Of a stretch of 32,031 nucleotides of DNA, positions 16,204 through 24,115 are shown one piece after another (position 1 is the first letter of the stretch; the number at the start of each line of letters is the position of its first letter). The stretch lies in contig CAYSCZ010000036.1 in NCBI GenBank assembly GCA_964429655.1, positions 1 to 32,031 on the forward strand, in the 5' to 3' direction. Origin of the DNA: CAYSCZ01 sp964429655 (lineage in GTDB: Bacteria > Bacteroidota > Bacteroidia > Cytophagales > Cyclobacteriaceae). The translations under genes were made by a program, and so were the position numbers. The notes beneath the pieces were generated by a model, which saw only the letters and a list, made by a program, of their open reading frames with translations, had not been told where the DNA came from and searched no databases.

Positions 16204-17118
16204 TTATGTCCTTTCCAGCGGTAGTGTTGAACACCTTAATAGTCCTTCCATTTTTGCAGTTTCACTAAAACTTACTTTTTCTACAGTAAAACCCCTTTTT
16301 TCCAGCTCTTGATTCAATCGAGTAAAGTTTATTTCAGAGACAATTACATCGGGTGAGATCGAAAAAATATTCGAATACATTTGATACATTTCCTCAGCAT
16401 TAATTTCAATAATATTCTCCTTATCAAAAAAATGTACCAAATTTTTATAATCATCCTCTTTTTTGAACCCGGGTTTATGAATTATAGCCTGTTCTTTGCC
16501 AATTGGTTGAAAACAACAATCCAAATGTAAGGCGTTTTTATGTGCATCCTCATCGGATTTATTGAGTTCGATAGATATTATCTCGAAATCCTTAAATATC
16601 GATTGAAGGTATTCAATACCTGCCGGATTAGTACGGCTTACTTGTAACAAGTTAAAATCTTTTTCTTCTGAATATCCACAAAATATCTTACCATTCCAGG
16701 GCATAACATCTCCACCTTCAATTCTTACTTTTTTCGGGGGCCTTAAAACCTTTTTCTTTGGTAATTGGTGGATAATGTAATCAATACCTTCCTGTTCCAC
16801 TTTGCGATATACTATGATGTTTGGAAGGATGAAGTAGTCATCAATTACAAATCCAATGTCCCTGGTAAATATCTGATTGTAATCATGAATTGATTCAGGT
16901 CTGTAAACATTCACGTCATATTTCATCAGGATATCCCTGAAGGATTTCAATTCCGGAATGAGGTCATCCTCTTCAGGATATGTGCCCGCCAGTATGTGTT
17001 CTTTGCTTTTGGGATCAAAAGCTTCCTTATAGTAGGGTTTACCCCCAAAACTTTCGGCTGTTCCCAACACCACTGAAATTAAAGGCGAGGTTTCATTCTG
17101 AATATTTAGTTTAATCAT
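16204..17118 (-). CDS. Amidinotransferase / dimethylarginine dimethylaminohydrolase-like hydrolase
   Basis: A second arginine deiminase-superfamily enzyme, 304 aa. Expected active-site elements are present: TRDIGF (85-90), EGGD (134-137), H198 in ALHLDCCFQPI, and the nucleophile C296 in RCSTLPLER at the extreme C-terminus. Candidate reactions are hydrolysis of arginine to citrulline plus ammonia or of methylarginines; the family also contains agmatine-related and amidinotransfer enzymes. It is the first gene of the unit with ctlX, argS and menA. If it makes citrulline and CtlX hydrolyses it, the pair would give ornithine without carbamoyl phosphate. That is inference. Its -7 box and a shared palindrome lie upstream. 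Confidence 0.85.
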   Translation of the reverse strand: MIKLNIQNETSPLISVVLGTAESFGGKPYYKEAFDPKSKEHILAGTYPEEDDLIPELKSFRDILMKYDVNVYRPESIHDYNQIFTRDIGFVIDDYFILPNIIVYRKVEQEGIDYIIHQLPKKKVLRPPKKVRIEGGDVMPWNGKIFCGYSEEKDFNLLQVSRTNPAGIEYLQSIFKDFEIISIELNKSDEDAHKNALHLDCCFQPIGKEQAIIHKPGFKKEDDYKNLVHFFDKENIIEINAEEMYQMYSNIFSISPDVIVSEINFTRLNQELEKRGFTVEKVSFSETAKMEGLLRCSTLPLERT

Positions 17119-17138
17119 ACTTGCATTGTTGTTAAGAC

Positions 17139-17146
17139 CAAAAATA
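17139..17146 (-). promoter_or_regulatory. Predicted -7 element of the arginine hydrolase operon
   Basis: On the minus strand TATTTTTG matches TAnnTTTG exactly, ending 20 bp before the start at 17118. No TTG lies at the normal -33 distance, which would fit a promoter needing an activator. Confidence 0.45.
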
Positions 17147-17175
17147 TATAGTTAAGTTTAATCCCACTATTAGCA

Positions 17176-17198
17176 TTTTAAGAATGCAATTCTTAAAA
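17176..17198. promoter_or_regulatory. Perfect 10+10 bp palindrome between divergent arginine genes, candidate operator
   Basis: TTTTAAGAAT (17176-17185), spacer GCA, and ATTCTTAAAA (17189-17198) form a perfect dyad. It sits between divergent promoters, 29 bp from the minus -7 box and 15 bp before the plus TTTG box. The symmetry suits a dimeric regulator. The core AAGAAT-ATTCTT only loosely resembles the E. coli ArgR half-site TGAAT. No regulator gene is adjacent. Confidence 0.5.
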
Positions 17199-17213
17199 TT
17201 ATTTTTTTTATCC

Positions 17214-17243
17214 TTTGAATTGAAGGAAGCAAATGTATTTTCG
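17214..17243 (+). promoter_or_regulatory. Predicted promoter of the arginine decarboxylase gene
   Basis: TTTG (17214-17217), 18 bp, then TATTTTCG (17236-17243), one mismatch from TAnnTTTG. The predicted transcript would start near 17247, about 15 nt before the ATG at 17262. Confidence 0.45.
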
Positions 17244-17261
17244 AGTTTTGTTAATTAATCG

Positions 17262-18719
17262 ATGAAAAGTTATTTCGACCTGGTAGATCAGACTTTTGAT
17301 TTTCCAACGCAGGAATTCAATGTGAAAAACAATAGGCTTCATTTCCATGAGGTTAACCTTATGGAGATCATCAAACAATATGGGACGCCGTTAAAACTTA
17401 GCTACCTGCCCAAAATTAGTAGCAACATTCAGTATGCTAAAAAGATCTTTGATGATGCCATTCATAAATATGGATATAAAGGTTCTTACACTTATTGTTA
17501 CTGTACTAAATCTTCGCATTTCAGCTTTGTAATTAAAGAGGCATTAAAGAACAAAGTTCATCTGGAGACCTCCTCCGGTTTCGACCTGGCGATAATAGAC
17601 AAACTTCATGAACAAGGATTAATTGGTAATGATATTTACATCATTTGTAATGGTTTCAAAAGAAACGAATATAAAAAACACATCGTCGATGTTATAAAAA
17701 AAGGTTTTATTAACTGTGTTCCAATTCTGGATAACCTCAAAGAGCTGGATTATTATGATGAACAAATTGACGGTGAATATAAAATTGGTATTCGTATAGC
17801 TGCGGACGAAGAGCCTAACTTTTCTTTCTACACTTCCCGGCTGGGTATTCGATATAGTGATGTTATCGACTTTTACAGAGAGCGCATAAGTGAATCATCG
17901 ATGGGAAAGCTGAAAATGCTACATTTCTTCATCAATACCGGCATTAAGGACACTGCTTACTATTGGAGCGAGCTCAGTCGATTTGTTTATAAATATTGTG
18001 AGCTAAAAAAGATTTGCCCCGATTTGGACTCAATAGATATTGGAGGGGGGTTCCCAATAAAAAACTCGTTGCAATTTGCGTTTGATTATCAGTACATTAC
18101 CGAACAGATAATAGAAAACATCAAATGGATTTGTGATAAGAATAATGTTCCTGTCCCACATATTTACACTGAATTCGGTTCATACACGGTAGGAGAGAGC
18201 GGTGCAACCATATATTCAGTGTTAGATCAGAAGTTACAGAATGATAAAGAATTGTGGTACATGATGGATGGTTCATTCATCACACAGATGCCTGATGTTT
18301 GGGGGCTTAATGAAAAATTTATTTTACTGCCAATTAATCACTGGGACAATAACTTCCATAAAGTAAACATTGGAGGGCTAACCTGTGATAGTATGGACTA
18401 CTATGACTCTGAGGCGCATATTTCAGAGGTTTTTTTACCGGTAATTGATGATGACGAATCATTATATTTCGGTTTTTTCCATACCGGAGCCTATCAGGAG
18501 TCCATTGGAGGATATGGCGGTATTCAGCATTGCTTGATTCCCTCACCTAAGCATGTGATAATTAAGCATGATGAGAATACTGGCGAGTTGGTCTCCGAGT
18601 TATTTGCAGAAGAGCAAACCAGTGATTCTATGTTGCACATTCTTGGATTCAATCATTTAGGTCAAAATAATCATCAACGGATGATTGTTAATAGCTCTAA
18701 GATTGATGCTATCCGATAG
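17262..18719 (+). CDS. Arginine decarboxylase-like fold-type III PLP enzyme
   Basis: Predicted to decarboxylate arginine to agmatine, the entry to polyamine synthesis. It is 485 aa, in the range of the Bacteroidota form and much shorter than E. coli SpeA. The PLP lysine is K83 in YCYCTKSSHF, where many homologues read YPxKxN. Other landmarks are LETSSGFDLA, SIDIGGGFP (phosphate-binding glycines), ELWYMMDGSF, GLTCDSMDYY (catalytic Cys/Asp region of the second active-site half) and FFHTGAYQESIGGYGG. Substrate specificity among arginine, ornithine and lysine decarboxylases cannot be proven by eye, but the family resemblance and the neighbouring arginine enzymes favour arginine. The 3' end overlaps the convergent phosphatase by 46 bp. 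Confidence 0.85.
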   Translation: MKSYFDLVDQTFDFPTQEFNVKNNRLHFHEVNLMEIIKQYGTPLKLSYLPKISSNIQYAKKIFDDAIHKYGYKGSYTYCYCTKSSHFSFVIKEALKNKVHLETSSGFDLAIIDKLHEQGLIGNDIYIICNGFKRNEYKKHIVDVIKKGFINCVPILDNLKELDYYDEQIDGEYKIGIRIAADEEPNFSFYTSRLGIRYSDVIDFYRERISESSMGKLKMLHFFINTGIKDTAYYWSELSRFVYKYCELKKICPDLDSIDIGGGFPIKNSLQFAFDYQYITEQIIENIKWICDKNNVPVPHIYTEFGSYTVGESGATIYSVLDQKLQNDKELWYMMDGSFITQMPDVWGLNEKFILLPINHWDNNFHKVNIGGLTCDSMDYYDSEAHISEVFLPVIDDDESLYFGFFHTGAYQESIGGYGGIQHCLIPSPKHVIIKHDENTGELVSELFAEEQTSDSMLHILGFNHLGQNNHQRMIVNSSKIDAIR

Positions 18720-19174
18720 TCTGCGATTGTTACTTCGCTCCCATTGTTTAGTAATACCGTGTTAATGCCAAGACTTTTTGCCGGGATCATATCTTTTTCC
18801 CGGTCACCAATCATCCAGGATTGGGCTGGATTAATCGAATATTTGTAAATCGCTTTTTCAAACATTAAAGTGTTGGGTTTTCTGGACAGTGATTCCGTGA
18901 TTGTAGGATGGTAAGGACAATAATAAAAGGCATCGATAAGGTTATCACTTTTATTTTGGAAAAAATTATGGCAAGCCTTCATGTCTTCCCTTGTGTAAAG
19001 TCCCCTGGAGATACCAGCCTGATTTGTAACCACAATAAGAAGGAAATCTTTTTGTTTTAGGGCGGTTAGCACTTCAATAAGGTTTTCAGGTATTATGAAA
19101 TCTGAAACTTTATATGTGTAAGCACCTCGTTCATGATTTATTACTCCATCCCTGTCTAAAAAAATACAATCCAT
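18674..19174 (-). CDS. HAD-family (GmhB/HisB-N-like) phosphatase
   Basis: A 166 aa HAD-IIIA phosphatase resembling D-glycero-D-manno-heptose-1,7-bisphosphate 7-phosphatase. The nucleophile motif is FLDRDGVIN (D7, D9), motif II is VVTNQAGISRG, then RKP (98-100) and GDREKDMIPA. In E. coli GmhB zinc is held by C-x-H and C-x-C before RKP. Here the corresponding segment is CPYHP (86-90) and SLSRKP, so only C86 of the four ligands remains. It is therefore a zinc-less variant, and the substrate may differ (heptose bisphosphate or histidinol phosphate are candidates). Tail overlap with the arginine decarboxylase gene is 46 bp. No other heptose gene is adjacent. Confidence 0.8.
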   Translation of the reverse strand: MDCIFLDRDGVINHERGAYTYKVSDFIIPENLIEVLTALKQKDFLLIVVTNQAGISRGLYTREDMKACHNFFQNKSDNLIDAFYYCPYHPTITESLSRKPNTLMFEKAIYKYSINPAQSWMIGDREKDMIPAKSLGINTVLLNNGSEVTIADYRIASILELLTIIR

Positions 19175-19226
19175 GGTAGAATGACTTGTTATAAATGGTT
19201 AAATACAAGTTTATAATATTTTTTAT

Positions 19227-20111
19227 ATGTTAAGTTTTGCTATTTTAGTAATTTATTATTCTCATTATCCCACACAACATTCTGAAATAAAATTGAGCCA
19301 GGCACTTGTAATAATTCCTACATATAAAGAAATAGAGAATATTGCTTCTATTTTGGAGGCAGTATTGGATTTATCCGTGAAGATAGATGTTTTGGTGGTA
19401 GATGATAACTCTCCCGACGGAACTGCACAAATCGTAAAAAATTACAAATTGTCCAATCCGGGACGGATTCATATACTTGAACGTGAGAAGAAATTAGGAC
19501 TGGGCACCGCCTATATCGCAGGTTTTCAATTTGCACTGGACAATAACTATCAGTACATATTTGAAATGGATGCAGATTTTTCACACAATCCCAATGACCT
19601 GGTCAAACTACTGGAAGCATGTGTGGATCAGGGTGCTGATGTGGCCGTAGGATCAAGGTATATCAATGGCGTTAATGTAGTCAATTGGCCAATGATCAGA
19701 GTGCTCATGTCATTTTTTGCCAGTAAATATGTAAGATTGGTAACAGGATTACCAGTAATGGATGCAACAGCGGGCTTTAAATGCTACAAGAGAAAAGTGT
19801 TAGAGACCATGGAGCTGAATAAAATTCATTTTATTGGATATGCTTTTCAGATTGAAATGAAGTTTAATGCCTGGAAGCACGGGTTCAATATTGTCGAAGT
19901 ACCCATTATCTTTACCGACAGAACCAGAGGACAATCCAAAATGTCTTTAAATATTTTCAGGGAAGCGCTCCTCGGTGTTATTGAACTTAAGATTCGCAGT
20001 TTTTTTAAAAAATATCCTCCGGCGGTATTATCAATCGAACCGGATAACCTTGATGGGATTAATACGACTGATGATGGAGAGTGGAATGAACAGCGTAAGG
20101 CCTATAATTAG
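19227..20111 (+). CDS. DPM1-like polyprenol-phosphate mannosyltransferase (GT2 family)
   Basis: Transfers a sugar, probably mannose from GDP-mannose, to polyprenyl phosphate at the membrane's cytoplasmic face. GT-A landmarks are LVIIPTYKEIENI, VLVVDDNSPDGT, FEMDADFSHNP (DxD-type motif), VGSRYINGV and DATAGFKCYKRKVL. There is no C-terminal GtrA-type membrane domain, so it is the short soluble/peripheral form. The first 22 residues are not family-like. A TTG at 19293 would give SQALVIIPTY directly after the initiator, the usual beginning, and may be the real start. The last ~27 codons overlap the convergent permease gene by 81 bp. Confidence 0.85.
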   Translation: MLSFAILVIYYSHYPTQHSEIKLSQALVIIPTYKEIENIASILEAVLDLSVKIDVLVVDDNSPDGTAQIVKNYKLSNPGRIHILEREKKLGLGTAYIAGFQFALDNNYQYIFEMDADFSHNPNDLVKLLEACVDQGADVAVGSRYINGVNVVNWPMIRVLMSFFASKYVRLVTGLPVMDATAGFKCYKRKVLETMELNKIHFIGYAFQIEMKFNAWKHGFNIVEVPIIFTDRTRGQSKMSLNIFREALLGVIELKIRSFFKKYPPAVLSIEPDNLDGINTTDDGEWNEQRKAYN

Positions 20112-21245
20112 TAGGGTAATCAAGTTAACAAAGACTATCCAAAACAAATCAAAATCGATAGGCACGGATTCCATGTAATAATTAGCAGGATCTAGCGGAA
20201 TAACTTTGAACCGTTTTTGAATCCATCCCAACAATAAAGCCATACCGTTACCAATTATCAAACCCCTCAGGATCAGTTGTAAACCATTATAAAAAAATAT
20301 CTTTCTTAACAGGCCGTCTGCTGCACCGATCGTTTTAAAAATCCCAATCATTTGTGTGCGTTCCATGATCAGAATCAATAGGATTGAGACCATACTAAAA
20401 GAGGCTACGATCAGGATCAGGGTAAGGAATATCAGAAGGTTCCTGTTTAGCAGCGATAACCAATCAAATATCTGGAGGTAACGGTCACTGATTTTTTGAA
20501 TGTACAGATCATAATCAAGATCTTCAGATATTTGATCATATGCTTCATTAATGGGATAGTTTTTATCGAGGTAGATCTCATATCCCCCGATTAAGCTGTC
20601 AGGCCAATTATTGATCCTTTGAATAAGGCCAATGTCTGTGAGTATAAACCGTTCATCAAATTCATGCATCCCACTATTGAATAGTCCGACAACCTTTAAT
20701 TTCCTGTATCTGGGAGGGTCTTGTAAAAAAAAAATCAACACCTCATCCTCTAGTTTTAGCCTAAGATTTTTGGCGATGCTTTCACTGATTATGGCTTCTT
20801 TGGAATAATCATTTTCGGGAATGTCGATAAACCTGCCTTGATTGATAATGCCATTATATTTTTCTATATCGTAATCTTTCTCCAGACCTTTCACAATGAT
20901 ACCCTGGACCTCATCATTAGCCTTAAGCAGACCAGCTTTATATGCCACTTTATCTACAGATTGGATGAATTGATACTCCTTGATTTTCTGATCAAAGTTT
21001 GAGTGAGTATTTATTGGGGACCTTTCGGAACTACTCAGCTGATATTTTGAGATAGTCATATGTCCGACAAACTTGTAAACCTTGTTTTTTATTTCTTCCT
21101 GAAACCCGTTAAGGACCATTGCCGAAATAATCATGCTGGTCAATCCCAGGGAAATAGTCACTACTGCGATTTTATTTATGGTATTGGTAAAAGTACCTCT
21201 GGCATTTTTTGCTAAACGACTTGCAATAAAAAGGTGAAGCTTCAA
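20031..21245 (-). CDS. LolC/LolE-like ABC transporter permease (FtsX/MacB superfamily)
   Basis: An inner-membrane permease of 404 aa, probably for lipoprotein release to the outer membrane. An N-terminal helix lies in INKIAVVTISLGLTSMIISAMVLNGF (about 24-49). A periplasmic domain of about 200 residues follows, then three C-terminal helices starting near LLIFLTLILIVASFSMVSILLI, with IFKTIGAADGLLRKIFFYNG as the coupling-helix-like loop. It ends RINPIKVIRFD, the typical LolC/E terminus, so the stop is right despite an 81 bp overlap with the opposing glycosyltransferase gene. The partner ATPase (LolD) is not in the window; one LolC/E-type permease may act as a homodimer. Confidence 0.88.
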   Translation of the reverse strand: MKLHLFIASRLAKNARGTFTNTINKIAVVTISLGLTSMIISAMVLNGFQEEIKNKVYKFVGHMTISKYQLSSSERSPINTHSNFDQKIKEYQFIQSVDKVAYKAGLLKANDEVQGIIVKGLEKDYDIEKYNGIINQGRFIDIPENDYSKEAIISESIAKNLRLKLEDEVLIFFLQDPPRYRKLKVVGLFNSGMHEFDERFILTDIGLIQRINNWPDSLIGGYEIYLDKNYPINEAYDQISEDLDYDLYIQKISDRYLQIFDWLSLLNRNLLIFLTLILIVASFSMVSILLILIMERTQMIGIFKTIGAADGLLRKIFFYNGLQLILRGLIIGNGMALLLGWIQKRFKVIPLDPANYYMESVPIDFDLFWIVFVNLITLLIIGLTLFIPLSIISRINPIKVIRFD

Positions 21246-21303
21246 TGATGATGGATTTTAGTTATCTTATTCTTAAATGATTAATAATGAATAAATTGAC
21301 GCT

Positions 21304-22473
21304 ATGATTGTCCCCAAATATAAAAGAATTGTGATCACATTATTGCTGGCAGCAACTATTAAGCCCACATTTTCACAGGAAATAATAGTGGGTGCTGAAA
21401 GAATGGATCAATATCTTCAGATGCTTAAAGGCAAAAGCATAGGGCTATTGGTGAACCACACATCTCTGATTAAAGATGTTCATTTATTGGATACACTGTT
21501 AAAGCTTGATGTAGGGGTTAAAAAAATATTTAGCCCGGAACATGGATTTAGAGGGGATGTTGATGCCGGAAAACATATCGATTCAGGCATTGATGAAAGA
21601 ACAGGATTACCCATCGTTTCATTATATGGCAAAAACCTTAAACCCAAACCAAAGCAGCTGGAAGGTATAGATCTTGTGATTTTTGATATACAGGATGTTG
21701 GCACAAGATTTTACACTTACATATCTACCATGCACTATATGATGGAGCTGTGTGCTAAAATGGATGTACCCTTCATGGTTTTGGACCGGCCTAATCCAAA
21801 TGGTGATTATGTTGATGGCCCCGTGCTCGATCTTAACTATCAAACTTTTGCAGGAACACATCCTATCCCTATTGTGCATGGCCTGACAGTAGGGGAACTG
21901 GCAAGAATGATCAATGGTGAAAAGTGGTTGGAAGATAACCTAACCTGTGATCTTGAAGTTATCAAAATGCAAAACTGGAACCACAATACCAAATACAGTC
22001 TCCCTGTAAAACCATCCCCAAACTTACCCAACCGGGTGTCCATTCGATGGTACCCTTCCCTTTGTTTATTTGAAGGTACAGTTGTGTCCGTTGGGAGAGG
22101 GACGGAATATCCTTTTCAAATCATAGGTCACCCGCAGTTCAGAAAAGGAGATTATACGTTCTTGCCAAAACCGACAAGAGGAGCACAACATCCAAAATTG
22201 CAAGGTGAGGTTTGTAACGGGTATTTGTTTGAAAATGAACCGCCAAAAGGCATCAATCTTCAGTATTTAATTGATTTTTATGAAAATCTTGATGGAAGAA
22301 TTGATGGGGGTTTTTTTACTAATTACTTTAACAATCTGGCCGGCAATGCTACTTTGAAGCATAAGATCAGGCAGGGATGGAGTGCATCAGAAATTAAGGA
22401 AAGCTGGCAAGATGATTTGACAGAATACAATGAAATGCGGAAAAAATATTTGCTATATCCTGATTTCAAATAA
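21304..22473 (+). CDS. NamZ-like exo-beta-N-acetylmuramidase (DUF1343)
   Basis: A predicted exported hydrolase of 389 aa that, by family, removes non-reducing terminal MurNAc from peptidoglycan fragments for recycling or scavenging. A signal peptide is visible (basic MIVPKYKR, hydrophobic IVITLLLAATI, likely cleavage near TFS-QE at 24-26). DUF1343 hallmarks are GLLVNHTSL, FSPEHGFRG, SLYGKNLKP, DLVIFDIQDVGTRFYTY, LDRPNPNG, PIVHGLTVGELA and PSPNLP. Many DUF1343 proteins are lipoproteins, but no lipobox cysteine is seen here. It is monocistronic and convergent with the SDR gene, 5 bp apart. Confidence 0.88.
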   Translation: MIVPKYKRIVITLLLAATIKPTFSQEIIVGAERMDQYLQMLKGKSIGLLVNHTSLIKDVHLLDTLLKLDVGVKKIFSPEHGFRGDVDAGKHIDSGIDERTGLPIVSLYGKNLKPKPKQLEGIDLVIFDIQDVGTRFYTYISTMHYMMELCAKMDVPFMVLDRPNPNGDYVDGPVLDLNYQTFAGTHPIPIVHGLTVGELARMINGEKWLEDNLTCDLEVIKMQNWNHNTKYSLPVKPSPNLPNRVSIRWYPSLCLFEGTVVSVGRGTEYPFQIIGHPQFRKGDYTFLPKPTRGAQHPKLQGEVCNGYLFENEPPKGINLQYLIDFYENLDGRIDGGFFTNYFNNLAGNATLKHKIRQGWSASEIKESWQDDLTEYNEMRKKYLLYPDFK

Positions 22474-22478
22474 CTAAA

Positions 22479-23174
22479 TCAATGCCACTCATTGTCAGGG
22501 AACATTACAATGCGTCTGTAGATTGTCTTTGATCCACCGGATACAAGGAAATTTACCAGTTCTACAATTTCTTCAGGTTTAATCAAATGGTTTTCGAGAG
22601 GGTATGGGTTATCTTCGTTCCATAGTGGCGTGTCAATTCCACCGGGACAGATGCAATGAACTTTCACATTATGGTCCTTAAGTTCCTGTGTAAGCACATC
22701 GCTAAAGCCGTTAACACCATGTTTTGAGGCGCCATATATCGATTGATCGGGAAGTCCATGGATACCGGAAACAGAACTTATGTTAATGATGTGTCCTGAT
22801 TTTCTTGCTTTCATCTTGCCGGATACCTGCAACGTGCAATACATGTATCCCTTTAAATTTGTATCAATTACCCGATCAATGGTCTCAATATCACATTCGC
22901 TGAAGGGCCCGCCACAGAAAATGCCCGCATTGTTTATTAGAACATCAGCTACGCCAAAGTCTTCCTCAATTTTACAGAATGCTTCTGTAACCTGTTTTGG
23001 ATCTGATATATCACAATCGAAGCAGTGGATATTTAAAGGGTACTTATCTTGGAGGTCTTTTATTTTATAGGTGTTTCTGGATATAGCAAATAAGCTATGG
23101 TCCATTTTGGCGAAATATTCTACAAATGCTCTTCCTAATCCGCTGGAGGCTCCGGTTATAATGATTTTTTTCAT
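22479..23174 (-). CDS. Short-chain dehydrogenase/reductase
   Basis: A classical SDR of 231 aa using NAD(P)H. The cofactor motif is TGASSGLGRAF (TGxxxGxG), followed by NNAGIF, INISSVSG and the catalytic YGASKHG (YxxxK), then CPGGIDTPLW. After the Rossmann beta2 strand the residues are SRNTYK, which favours NADP(H). The substrate is unknown. A VOC-family gene lies 65 bp upstream on the same strand and may be cotranscribed, but no pathway is evident. Confidence 0.88.
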   Translation of the reverse strand: MKKIIITGASSGLGRAFVEYFAKMDHSLFAISRNTYKIKDLQDKYPLNIHCFDCDISDPKQVTEAFCKIEEDFGVADVLINNAGIFCGGPFSECDIETIDRVIDTNLKGYMYCTLQVSGKMKARKSGHIINISSVSGIHGLPDQSIYGASKHGVNGFSDVLTQELKDHNVKVHCICPGGIDTPLWNEDNPYPLENHLIKPEEIVELVNFLVSGGSKTIYRRIVMFPDNEWH

Positions 23175-23239
23175 ACAATAATTTTTTATCCGTTGGTGAT
23201 CAGCAGCGAAAAACCAGGACTTCCTAATTCAAACCTAAT

Positions 23240-23662
23240 CTATTTTGCGAATAACTGGTTAATGTCTTTAAACGACTTGAACTCTAGCGCATTGCCGCTA
23301 GGGTCTTTAAAAAGCATGGTGGCTTGCTCTCCAGGTTGACCCTCAAAGCGGATGTAAGGCTCAATGATAAAGGCTATTCCACGGGATTTCAGTTTTTGTG
23401 ATAATTCTTCCCACACATTCCATTCAAGCACAACTCCAAAGTGGGGTACCGGCACCTCATGGCCATCTACAGGGTTTGATTTGTGATCTTGTTTATCTTC
23501 TGCCTTATGAATCACAAGCTGATGTCCATAGCAATTGAAATCCACCCAATTTTCGCTGCTACGCCCTTCTTCGAATCCAAGCACTTCCCTGTAAAAATTT
23601 CTTGTTTCCCTAATATCTTTGACGGGTATAGCCAGATGGAAAGGATTTAAAGGTTTTTTCAT
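23240..23662 (-). CDS. VOC (glyoxalase/bleomycin resistance) family protein
   Basis: A 140 aa vicinal-oxygen-chelate protein with two beta-alpha-beta-beta-beta modules. Candidate metal ligands are His in FHLAIPVKDI, His in VPHFGVVLEW and Glu in GNALEFKSF, the usual H-H-E set, so it may be a metal-dependent dioxygenase, lyase or isomerase. Its strand context FYREVLGFEEG and ATMLFKDPSG is typical. The substrate is not identifiable; antibiotic resistance should not be assumed. It lies upstream of the SDR on the same strand. Confidence 0.85.
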   Translation of the reverse strand: MKKPLNPFHLAIPVKDIRETRNFYREVLGFEEGRSSENWVDFNCYGHQLVIHKAEDKQDHKSNPVDGHEVPVPHFGVVLEWNVWEELSQKLKSRGIAFIIEPYIRFEGQPGEQATMLFKDPSGNALEFKSFKDINQLFAK

Positions 23663-24115
23663 TATAAGTATCGATGTTTTTATTATTGAAAGCTTTTTAA
23701 GTTTTCTACCCTATTTACTCTTCGACAACGGGTAACTAACAGACTTAAAATCTATTTAAGGGTTTTTGATGTTTCAAAGAAAAAAACTTAAAATATATTT
23801 AGAGATATATCAAAATTTATAGGACTATCAAACAACAAATTATTTATAAACATAGATTTAATTTAGAAAATAAAATAAAAGAATTGCATGGATTGAACCG
23901 CAAAAATCATTTGTTCCTGTGAATGTATTAAGCTTTCCAAAAATATTGTACTCCGCTTCTCAATACATCTTTTTATAAATTCTGGGTTAATTCTATTTCT
24001 AAAAAAATAGCGGAAGTTCAAAGATCAACCGCTATTTCATTCAGTTATCAGCTATGGAAAATTACTACTAGGATTGGCTTTTAAGCAAATGGTTTAATTG
24101 AAAGGCCATGGAATC
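23663..24115. other. 453 bp intergenic region without a gene
   Basis: Very AT-rich, with no credible ORF on either strand. It contains the upstream region of the VOC gene and, at 24001-24037, a minus-strand terminator for the sirtuin gene. I see no tRNA, repeat array or conserved promoter in the rest. Confidence 0.6.
24001..24037 (-). terminator. Intrinsic terminator downstream of the sirtuin gene
   Basis: AAATAGCGG (24005-24013) and CCGCTATTT (24029-24037) form a perfect 9 bp stem with a 15-nt loop. On the minus strand the hairpin ends in a run of seven T, three of them paired. It lies about 80 bp beyond the sirtuin stop codon. Confidence 0.75.

Noticed and set aside
23240..23662. VOC protein as an antibiotic resistance gene
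   Set aside because: The VOC fold covers many enzymes, and nothing in the sequence or context indicates drug binding.
23741..23753. AGACTTAAAATCT resembles the anticodon arm of tRNA-Leu(UAA)
   Set aside because: No acceptor stem, D-arm or T-arm of a tRNA can be traced around it, so it is a chance match.
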